DNA of 7,682 nt from Bacillota bacterium (GTDB taxonomy: Bacteria; Bacillota; Clostridia; Saccharofermentanales; Fastidiosipilaceae): positions 1 through 7,682 of the forward strand of contig JAEZYR010000024.1 in NCBI GenBank assembly GCA_023442635.1, read 5' to 3'. The notes under the pieces were generated by a model. It did not search any database. It was not told where the DNA came from and was given only the letters and a program-made list of their open reading frames with translations. Shown here piece after piece: positions 1-5,729 of the stretch. Position numbers and translations under genes: made by a program. The stretch's first letter is position 1; each line of letters begins with the position of its first letter.

Positions 1-1985
1 ACCTAAATATATGCGTGGTGGGCGATGACGACCAATCCATCTACAGTTTCCGTGGAGCTGATATCCAGAACATACTTTCTTTCGAGAAAGATTATCCCAG
101 CGCCAAGGTCATCAAGTTGGAACAAAACTATCGCTCAACAGCGACCATCCTTGATGCCGCTAATACCATCATCGGAAACAATCGCACCCGCAAGCAAAAA
201 AGATTGTGGACCGAAACAGGCAAAGGAGAAAAGATCAAGCTTGTACAGGCCAGCGATCATTACGCTGAGTCCAATTATATTGCCCAAGAAATACAGCGAT
301 ACATGGCCGATCATCCTACCCATCACTACCGTGATATCGCGATTCTCTACCGCGTGAATGCTCTCTCTCGTACGCTCGAAATGGGCTTGAGAGAGCGGGG
401 GATTCCCTATCGTATCTACGGTGGCACACGCTTTTACGATCGCCGAGAAATTAAAGATGTACTCGCCTACTTGCGCTTACTCCTTTCTGCGCGAGATGAC
501 CTTTCGCTACAGCGAATCATCAATGTCCCCAAAAGAGCGATTGGGCAAGTGACGGTTGAAACCATTCGACAGCTCGCCCAGCGTGAAGCCGTCTCCATGT
601 ATGAAATTTGTCAGCATGCTGAACGCTACCCTGAATTGTTGCGCTCCATAGCGAAGCTAAAAGGCTTTGTCAGCTTAATTGAACAGCTCAAAGGGATGAT
701 GGCCAGCTGGTCAGGGCCGTTTGGCGATTTTGTGCACGAAGTTATCGAACGCAGCCGCCTCCCTCAGGCACTCGAAGACGAGCAAGCGAAATTAAGCCAG
801 GAAGCTCAGATCGATCGGCGACAAAATTTGCTAGAACTGATTTCAGATGCCAGAGAGTTTGAGGCTTCTTATCAAATGGACGCTCTAGAACCTGCTTCAG
901 AAGAGAAGCGCTCAGCAGAGTCTGAAGAGCTGACATTCCAAAGAGAAGTGGAGGGCGTTTCACGAACAGCAGCAGCTCAAGCCTTCAAGGCTGGTAGGGA
1001 GCTTAGTCTGGAGTGGCAGCCGATTTACGGATTCGAAGAAACGCCCCTGCTGCAACCCCAAAGTGAAGGCATAAGCCAAGGAACTGAGCAGCCACGGTCT
1101 GAGACTACAGTGCCCTCAGGGCCTAGTTGTGTACAGCTATTGTCCGACTTTTTAGAGCGGGCAACCCTTTACAGCTCTACAGACCTAGAAGCCGACAGTG
1201 ATGCTGTTAGCTTGATGACTGTTCATGCTGCCAAAGGCCTAGAGTTTCCTCTTGTCTTTATTGCTTGTATGGAAGACGGCGTTTTCCCTGGCCGCCAGGC
1301 TCTGATGTCGGCGGAGGGACTCGAAGAAGAACGCCGTTTGGCCTATGTGGCGGTGACTCGAGCTAAGGCCAAGCTCTTCATCACGACGGCCACATCGCGC
1401 ATGCTCTACGGGCAAACGCAGAGCCTGCCGCTGTCACCTTTTGTGACAGAGATACCAGAGACATCCGTAGAGCGCTTATCCTTCAGGCGACCTGGCTATG
1501 CCCCCAAGCCCACACATGGCTCTGCTCAAGGCCAAGGCTTCTGGTCAAACAACACTTACGGAAGTGGCCAAGTTCGCTATGGCTATACGGGGAATTTCGG
1601 CGCAGGTATGAGCTCTGTTGCCTCGCGCCCGTCAACAAAGGCGAAAGCACAGATAGGCATTAGCCCTGCCGATTTTTTGGCCAAAAAGGCGCAGCAAAAA
1701 GAGACGACAGACCTTGGGCGAATCGATGGCATACGCACGAGCTCATCGGGGCGATCTCCAATGAACAAGTCAGACTCAGCTCATGACCAAAAGCAGAACA
1801 AGCGAGCTTGCTGTTCCCTGGATGCCAAAGACTACCCTGTAGGTACACAACTTCGACATCCGATGTATGGCCTAGGCAGTGTCACGCGTTGTGAGCCTAT
1901 TTCGGGTGACTTACTTATAGAACTCAAGTTTGGTTCTAAAACCCGACTTTTCCAATTGAGCAAGACGGAGCTTTTTTATGTCTAA
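1..1985 (+). CDS. pcrA: UvrD/PcrA-family ATP-dependent DNA helicase, C-terminal part (5' end outside window)
   Basis: Superfamily 1 3'-5' DNA helicase of repair and replication-fork maintenance, acting on DNA in the cytoplasm. The frame is open to the left edge (first full codon at 3), and the residues before the GTG at 15 (LNIC, then VVGDDDQSIY) continue the family motif, so that GTG is internal and the N-terminal ATPase part is missing. Numbering from 15: Walker B DDDQ at 4-7; QNYRST (motif IV) at 37-42; the YGGTRFYDRREIKD block at 135-148; motif V TVHAAKGLEF at 402-411; motif VI, EEERRLAYVAVTRAK, at 437-451. A Gly/Ser/Tyr-rich linker (about 490-606) leads to the C-terminal Tudor-like domain typical of PcrA (607-653, with HPMYGLGSV). 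Odd: an acidic insertion at about 285-372 where PcrA normally has only a few residues. The stop overlaps the next gene by 8 bp. UvrD is the alternative name; the Tudor tail and context favour PcrA. Confidence 0.95.
   Translation, partial: LNICVVGDDDQSIYSFRGADIQNILSFEKDYPSAKVIKLEQNYRSTATILDAANTIIGNNRTRKQKRLWTETGKGEKIKLVQASDHYAESNYIAQEIQRYMADHPTHHYRDIAILYRVNALSRTLEMGLRERGIPYRIYGGTRFYDRREIKDVLAYLRLLLSARDDLSLQRIINVPKRAIGQVTVETIRQLAQREAVSMYEICQHAERYPELLRSIAKLKGFVSLIEQLKGMMASWSGPFGDFVHEVIERSRLPQALEDEQAKLSQEAQIDRRQNLLELISDAREFEASYQMDALEPASEEKRSAESEELTFQREVEGVSRTAAAQAFKAGRELSLEWQPIYGFEETPLLQPQSEGISQGTEQPRSETTVPSGPSCVQLLSDFLERATLYSSTDLEADSDAVSLMTVHAAKGLEFPLVFIACMEDGVFPGRQALMSAEGLEEERRLAYVAVTRAKAKLFITTATSRMLYGQTQSLPLSPFVTEIPETSVERLSFRRPGYAPKPTHGSAQGQGFWSNNTYGSGQVRYGYTGNFGAGMSSVASRPSTKAKAQIGISPADFLAKKAQQKETTDLGRIDGIRTSSSGRSPMNKSDSAHDQKQNKRACCSLDAKDYPVGTQLRHPMYGLGSVTRCEPISGDLLIELKFGSKTRLFQLSKTELFYV
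1967..1970 (+). promoter_or_regulatory. Ribosome binding site of the YfbR-like gene
   Basis: GGAG lies 7 bases before the ATG at 1978, inside the last codons of the helicase gene. It supports that start and implies translation of the two genes from one transcript. Confidence 0.7.
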
Positions 1986-2631
1986 GAGGGAACAAGAGGC
2001 CAAGCCTTCCTGCTTTTTTGCCTTACTGGATAGGATGCGCCTAATTCAACGCTGGGGTCTCATGTATAGCCAGCGAGCCGAAAATGTCCAAGAACATAGT
2101 TTACAGGTGGCTTTTTTTGCCCATGCTTTGGCACATCTAAGACAGCAGCGCTCAGATGCAGCCGATATCCCTTGCCCAGATCCAGAACATGTTGCCGTTC
2201 TGGCCATGTTCCATGATGTGAGTGAGGTTCTGACGGGAGACCTGCCTACGCCTATTAAATATTTGAATGATGAGCTGCAAGTAGCCTATCAGACTGCTGA
2301 AAAACAGGCCTCAGCACAATTGCTCCAGACCCTGCCCGAGTCCTTGCAAGCCATTTATCACCCTTATTTGTTGGCTGACGCAAAACTCGAGGAAAAAGAA
2401 CAAGTAGCCTGGCACTTGGTCAAAGCGGCGGATCGCTTGAGCGCGCTTTTTAAATGTGTGACAGAAGAGCGGAGTGGCAATAGAGAATTTTTGCAGGCCA
2501 AACAGACGATTCAGACTGCTCTGAAAGCGATGAACTTGCCAGAAGTGGAGAGCTTTTTGACCTATTTTGCCAAGGCCTTTGAGTTATCCCTGGATCAGTT
2601 GCGAGAACAAAGGGGGGATGCGTTTCTCTGA
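1978..2631 (+). CDS. yfbR: HD-domain 5'-deoxynucleotidase, YfbR family
   Basis: Predicted cytoplasmic metal-dependent phosphohydrolase that removes the 5' phosphate from deoxyribonucleoside monophosphates, the activity known for E. coli YfbR. The 217 residues compare with about 199 in E. coli. All catalytic and binding positions known from E. coli can be matched: R25-W26 (in LIQRWGLM), H40 (in ENVQEHSLQVA), H79-D80 (in AMFHDVSEVLTGDLPTP), E83, D88 and D152 (in KAADRL). The H...HD...D set defines the HD metal site, and the R-W pair is the family's signature for selecting deoxy substrates. Most extra length lies at the N-terminus and between H40 and H79. The ATG overlaps the helicase stop (8 bp, ATGTCTAA), so the two genes form an operon; the shared theme would be DNA and dNTP-pool maintenance (inference). 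No convincing terminator follows. Confidence 0.93.
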   Translation: MSKREQEAKPSCFFALLDRMRLIQRWGLMYSQRAENVQEHSLQVAFFAHALAHLRQQRSDAADIPCPDPEHVAVLAMFHDVSEVLTGDLPTPIKYLNDELQVAYQTAEKQASAQLLQTLPESLQAIYHPYLLADAKLEEKEQVAWHLVKAADRLSALFKCVTEERSGNREFLQAKQTIQTALKAMNLPEVESFLTYFAKAFELSLDQLREQRGDAFL

Positions 2632-2668
2632 GCTAGGCATCGGCTCTGAATAGGATCTATTACGCTTG

Positions 2669-2677
2669 TGTTACAAT
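2669..2677 (+). promoter_or_regulatory. Candidate extended -10 promoter for the dockerin/cohesin operon
   Basis: TGTTACAAT matches the extended -10 pattern (TG, one base, then TACAAT at 2672-2677). No good -35 box is visible at 17-18 bases upstream, which is tolerated in extended -10 promoters. Transcription would begin around 2684, leaving a leader of about 65 bases before the ATG at 2750. Prediction by eye only. Confidence 0.5.
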
Positions 2678-2704
2678 GCCTGAAAATAGGATTACTATGC
2701 GCAG

Positions 2705-2735
2705 GGCTTAGCCTATATCTAGACGTAGCTAAGCC
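2705..2735 (+). promoter_or_regulatory. Leader inverted repeat (hairpin) upstream of the dockerin gene
   Basis: A perfect 8-base inverted repeat, GGCTTAGC (2705-2712) and GCTAAGCC (2728-2735), separated by 15 bases; the stem can extend by 2 pairs past a one-base bulge. It ends 5 bases before the GAGG ribosome binding site. No T run follows, so it is not a terminator. It could be an mRNA hairpin affecting stability or ribosome access, or a dimeric repressor site downstream of the promoter. Function unknown. Confidence 0.5.
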
Positions 2736-2740
2736 ACATA

Positions 2741-2744
2741 GAGG
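2741..2744 (+). promoter_or_regulatory. Ribosome binding site of the dockerin glucosaminidase gene
   Basis: GAGG, 5 bases before the ATG at 2750. It fixes the start that gives a textbook signal peptide. Confidence 0.65.
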
Positions 2745-2749
2745 TCGAT

Positions 2750-4678
2750 ATGCGTGCTAAACGATTTTTAGCTCTAACTTTATGTGTTAGCCTTCTGTCC
2801 ATTTTTATGTTGTCAGTGCCAGCAAGGGCAGCCGTGTGGTATCGAGTTCGGCGCTCTTGGGCTGATGCCGCCTCACAAAAAGGAGCTTTTTCTTCATTAA
2901 GCTATGCGATCAATGCCGCTAAGGCTCTAGAGGGATATGCCGTTTTTGGTGAGAATGGAGAGCAGTCATGGCCCGAACTAGCTAGCTCAGGCGCACAGAC
3001 AGGAGGGCTGGCCGATTCAGCTGACGAGCCTAAGGACGCTGCTACAGGCGAAGCCTCAGCTGACACGCCTTTGAGCGAGAAAGAGATACAACGGCTGACC
3101 CCCGAACTGAAAGCTGAATATGAACGTGCGCAGCAAGTCAGGACGGCTGCCATCCAGCAAAAAGAGCAGGCCAGCGCCGCTTTGGCAGCGCTGGATGAAA
3201 CGCAGAATTACAGCTCCGACCAACGCCAAAAAAGAGCTTGGCTGAGTGCTTTGGAGCGTGGAGAAACACCCATCCCCAAAAACAACACCCATTACTACAA
3301 TCTATTCAATATCGGAGCCACGCCAGATGTGACGCGAATTGATGGAGCCAGAATCAATGCGATCTATTACGCTATGGGACTCAGGCATAGCCCTGAGGAG
3401 CAAGCGCATTACATGATGCCGTGGAATACGCCTGAGCGAGCTGCTTTAGGTGGCACAAAAATCATCCGCGAAGTTTATATTGATCGCGGCCAGGATAGTG
3501 TTTATTTTCAGAAATTTAATGTTTCAGCTACGGCCACTTCGCCAGCTTGGCGACAGTATATGCAGGGTATAGAGGCGCCCAAATCCGAATCTCAGCAGTC
3601 TTATCGCGCCTATCGAGATTCTCAGAGCTTGCAAGGCGCCATTGTCTTTGCGATTCCTGTTTTTGATGGTATGCCTGATGCGGGGAGCTATACACTGGAT
3701 AGCAGCGACTTGGATCCAGAGCGCGATCGCATCTTTATTGAAGATCTTAAGGCCTTTCCTTCTTCCTACCACGCAGGCCTCAAATCCCTGCACCAGAAAT
3801 ATCCTGCTTGGCGTTTTCTAGCGACCAAAACGCGTATGAATTGGACCCAATCTGTGGCTTTTCAGATGCGCCCCAATGTCAACTTGATCGAAGATAACGC
3901 CAGAACCAATGCCCAGGGCTGGGTCAAGGATCACAAGGTTCGCGATGGCCGAAATTGGGTGCAGGTCACGGAGAAGGCGGTTCGCTACCACCTCGACCCA
4001 CGTAACTTTCTAAAAGAGGTCGAGATTTTTATGTTCGAAAAGCAGAGCCAGCTCAATGAAGCCCAAAGCCTAGAGGGCGTGCGCAGGATTTTGGGCAATA
4101 ATGCAGCTCTGCAAGCTCTAGCGCCTGCTCTTTGGTCGGCTGCTCGTGAGACGAATACCTCGGCTTATCTCATCGCTTCGAGAATGCGAGTAGAAATTTC
4201 TGAGGCCGGTGGCATAACGAACTCGGCTGCTGGCTTGTTGGACGTAGCCTACCCACCCTTGAGTCCTGGAGCCAAGAGCCTATCGTATATGACTCCAGAA
4301 GAGCAAAAGACGGCTTTGAGGCGTTATTTGGCTGGCTCAGCAGCTCTGAATGATCCCGTTTATCGTCAAGCCAAGTCAAATTTGGAGGCGGCCATTCGTG
4401 CCCAGAAGCAGGCAGAAAATGACTTTGCTGCTGTTTTAGGGCGCTGCCGCGAGGCTCTCAAAAAATTAAGCGCATCGCTGCTTAGAGGCGACCTTAGCGA
4501 AGACGAGAAGATCAACTTAGTTGACTTGGTCATGATGCGGCAAGCCCTGCTCGGTATTCGCCAACTGTCAGATGCTCAGATGCTGCGAGCCGATCTTAAT
4601 CAAGATGGACGTTTGGGCGTAGCCGACTTGGTCATGCTGCGCCAACACCTGCTAGGCATAAGGAGTCTATCCCAATGA
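2750..4678 (+). CDS. Secreted dockerin-containing glucosaminidase-like wall hydrolase with swapped catalytic halves
   Basis: Predicted exported endo-beta-N-acetylglucosaminidase-like protein acting on peptidoglycan glycan strands. Order: signal peptide 1-27 (basic MRAKR, hydrophobic core, ARA cleavage); a YRVRRSW...SQKGAF...GY.VF module at 30-75, of a kind I associate with clostridial wall proteins; low-complexity Ala/Glu stretch; predicted helix at 110-150; segment A at 181-309 (HYYNLFNIGA, ALGGTKII, VYFQKFNV, RQYMQGIEAP, FAIPVFDGMP); segment B at 331-483 (FPSSYHAGLKSLH, HLDPRNFL, EIFMFE, ASRMRVE with E482 the candidate catalytic acid); a second helix at 538-563; type I dockerin at 578-640. 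In relatives as I recall them, segment B precedes segment A, so the domain looks circularly permuted. The dockerin has two calcium loops, D581/S583/D585/D592 and D615/N617/D619/D626. The gene ends in an ATGA overlap with the cohesin gene, its likely docking partner. Family and dockerin are well supported; activity is inferred. Confidence 0.88.
   Translation: MRAKRFLALTLCVSLLSIFMLSVPARAAVWYRVRRSWADAASQKGAFSSLSYAINAAKALEGYAVFGENGEQSWPELASSGAQTGGLADSADEPKDAATGEASADTPLSEKEIQRLTPELKAEYERAQQVRTAAIQQKEQASAALAALDETQNYSSDQRQKRAWLSALERGETPIPKNNTHYYNLFNIGATPDVTRIDGARINAIYYAMGLRHSPEEQAHYMMPWNTPERAALGGTKIIREVYIDRGQDSVYFQKFNVSATATSPAWRQYMQGIEAPKSESQQSYRAYRDSQSLQGAIVFAIPVFDGMPDAGSYTLDSSDLDPERDRIFIEDLKAFPSSYHAGLKSLHQKYPAWRFLATKTRMNWTQSVAFQMRPNVNLIEDNARTNAQGWVKDHKVRDGRNWVQVTEKAVRYHLDPRNFLKEVEIFMFEKQSQLNEAQSLEGVRRILGNNAALQALAPALWSAARETNTSAYLIASRMRVEISEAGGITNSAAGLLDVAYPPLSPGAKSLSYMTPEEQKTALRRYLAGSAALNDPVYRQAKSNLEAAIRAQKQAENDFAAVLGRCREALKKLSASLLRGDLSEDEKINLVDLVMMRQALLGIRQLSDAQMLRADLNQDGRLGVADLVMLRQHLLGIRSLSQ
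4481..4669 (+). other. Type I dockerin domain (within the 2750-4678 gene)
   Basis: Two 22-residue-type calcium-binding loop-helix repeats, starting at D581 and D615 of the protein. Both fit D.(N/S).D......D followed by a helix with DLVM.RQ.LLGIR.LS. Repeat 1 has S in place of the usual N at loop position 3. Loop positions 10-11, which set cohesin specificity in Clostridium thermocellum (usually Ser-Thr), are Leu-Val and Val-Ala here. The near-identical helices suggest the dual binding mode known for type I dockerins. Confidence 0.9.
4660..4665 (+). promoter_or_regulatory. Ribosome binding site of the cohesin gene
   Basis: AAGGAG, 9 bases before the ATG at 4675, within the last codons of the dockerin gene. 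It is a strong site that supports coupled or independent translation of the downstream gene. Confidence 0.75.
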
Positions 4679-5508
4679 AAAAACAAGGCCTGATGAGAGC
4701 CTTCACAGGGCTGTGTCTATGGAGCCTGCTTTGGCTCGTGCTGCTGTCAGCACCTATTCAAGCAGCACCTTGGGGCTGGCAGTTGAGGTTGATAGCCCCC
4801 GAAAGCCTAGCGAAGACCCAGCGCTTTAATCTCGAATTGCAGTTGGAAGGTAGTTTTGCAGCTGAGCAAGCTAGCTTACATCTGAGCTTTGATACTGCGA
4901 AACTACAATTTGTAGAAGCATACAAAGACACATTGAATTTCGAAGCCAAGGCCGACGCAACGGGTGTTGAGCTTCACATGAACGCTATTCCCGAAACTGA
5001 AGAGGGAAAGCCCCACCGTTTGTACCTCATTTTTGAGACCAAAGAAGTCGGTGGTGTAGAAATCATTGCTGACCAAGTGCAGTTTCTGGATTCAGGGGAA
5101 GACTTGCCTAGCAGCATTGGCGCCAGGTGTTATGTCGATATCCTGCCAGAGCTAGCCGGTGATGCTCGTGGGGCAACAGTCGAGCGAGAGCCTTCCGAGA
5201 AGCTTGTGACACAGCCAGCCCATACAGCTGAGGGAGGCTTGTTGAGCTCAGAAGAAAGGTCAGAAAAAAGCAACCTATCGCAAGCGAGTCCTTCAGCATC
5301 AGAAAGGCCACAAGCTACTCAAAACGCGTCGCCAAAAGAACTTGAGGGGAAAGTGAGCTCAGAACAGTATGGCCAGAGCGCAAGCCCTAGCCCTGAGACG
5401 CCTACATCGAGTCAAGCTTATATTCGATGGATCTTTTTGGGGACGCTTGCCATTCTGGGCTTAGCCGCCTTTATCTATCTGATCAAGCGTATTTTGCGCC
5501 GCCCTTAA
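4675..5508 (+). CDS. Membrane-anchored cohesin-domain surface protein
   Basis: Predicted surface receptor (anchoring scaffoldin) for a dockerin protein. The 277 residues comprise a signal peptide 1-30 (MKKQG..., IQA cleavage); a cohesin-like beta-sandwich at about 33-156, with the hallmarks FNLELQLEG, LHLSFDTAKLQFVEA, RLYLIFETKEVGGVEI and a closing YVDI strand; a Ser/Glu/Pro/Ala-rich linker at 157-247; and a transmembrane helix at 250-270 followed by the basic tail KRILRRP, giving type I topology. There is no LPxTG sorting signal. The start overlaps the dockerin gene stop (ATGA). This tight coupling to a dockerin gene is the main contextual support for calling the domain a cohesin; by sequence alone it could be a related Ig-like/CBM-type sandwich that binds no dockerin. 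One cohesin only, so one or a few client proteins. A terminator candidate follows directly. Confidence 0.8.
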   Translation: MKKQGLMRAFTGLCLWSLLWLVLLSAPIQAAPWGWQLRLIAPESLAKTQRFNLELQLEGSFAAEQASLHLSFDTAKLQFVEAYKDTLNFEAKADATGVELHMNAIPETEEGKPHRLYLIFETKEVGGVEIIADQVQFLDSGEDLPSSIGARCYVDILPELAGDARGATVEREPSEKLVTQPAHTAEGGLLSSEERSEKSNLSQASPSASERPQATQNASPKELEGKVSSEQYGQSASPSPETPTSSQAYIRWIFLGTLAILGLAAFIYLIKRILRRP

Positions 5509-5556
5509 GCTGGTGAGAATGAAAAGCCCCAGCCTTTTGGTGCTTTCAGCTTTTTA
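5507..5556 (+). terminator. Candidate rho-independent terminator of the dockerin/cohesin operon
   Basis: A stem AAAGC(C)CC (5523-5530) with GG(T)GCTTT (5539-5546), one mismatch, an 8-base loop, followed by CAGC and five Ts (5551-5555). The first bases after the coding region, AAGCTG (5507-5512), can also pair with CAGCTT (5547-5552). The stem is imperfect, so strength is uncertain; position right after the stop supports the call. Confidence 0.55.
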
Positions 5557-5642
5557 TCACAAGACATTTAAGCCAGGGGCGTCCGGCCAAGGTAGATGAG
5601 CATATTATTAGAATATAAGCTTTATTTTCTAGCTTTTTTCGG

Positions 5643-5666
5643 TTTCTCACTGCGAGAAAATTTTTT
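5643..5666 (+). terminator. Hairpin with T run in the leader of the second surface-protein gene (terminator or attenuator)
   Basis: A perfect 6-bp stem, TTTCTC (5643-5648) with GAGAAA (5654-5659), loop ACTGC, then A and six Ts. An outer TTCTA/TAGAA pairing could extend it. It has the form of an intrinsic terminator, though the stem is AU-rich. Lying 64 bases before the downstream ATG, it is either a back-up terminator for the upstream operon or an attenuator. Confidence 0.4.
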
Positions 5667-5717
5667 AGAATAGAGCCGAGTCGTCAACATAACAACTAGA
5701 ACTTGAGTTTTCAAAAG

Positions 5718-5722
5718 AAGGG
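5718..5722 (+). promoter_or_regulatory. Ribosome binding site of the second surface-protein gene
   Basis: AAGGG, 7 bases before the ATG at 5730; it supports the start that yields a clear signal peptide. Confidence 0.65.
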
Positions 5723-5729
5723 AAGACGC

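Larger units (their letters stand above)
5557..5729 (+). promoter_or_regulatory. AT-rich intergenic region upstream of the second surface-protein gene
   Basis: No gene is visible here. The stretch from about 5601 to 5710 is markedly AT-rich. Possible -10 boxes are TATTAT (5603-5608), TATAAG (5614-5619) and TAGAAT (5666-5671), but none has a convincing -35 at the right spacing. The promoter of the downstream gene is presumably here, but I cannot place it. Confidence 0.35.

Noticed and set aside
15..17. GTG at 15 as the true start of the helicase gene
   Set aside because: The frame is open upstream and the preceding codons (LNIC) continue the conserved helicase motif, so the gene is cut by the window edge instead.
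25..357. 110-residue + strand frame overlapping the helicase
   Set aside because: Out-of-frame shadow of the conserved helicase motifs; no family resemblance.
2628..2652. Possible terminator after the YfbR-like gene (GAGC...GCTC)
   Set aside because: The stem is only 4 bp and no T run follows; transcription may continue into the next operon.
4675..5508. Sortase-anchored (LPxTG) surface protein
   Set aside because: No LPxTG-like motif precedes the C-terminal hydrophobic helix; the architecture fits a plain transmembrane anchor.
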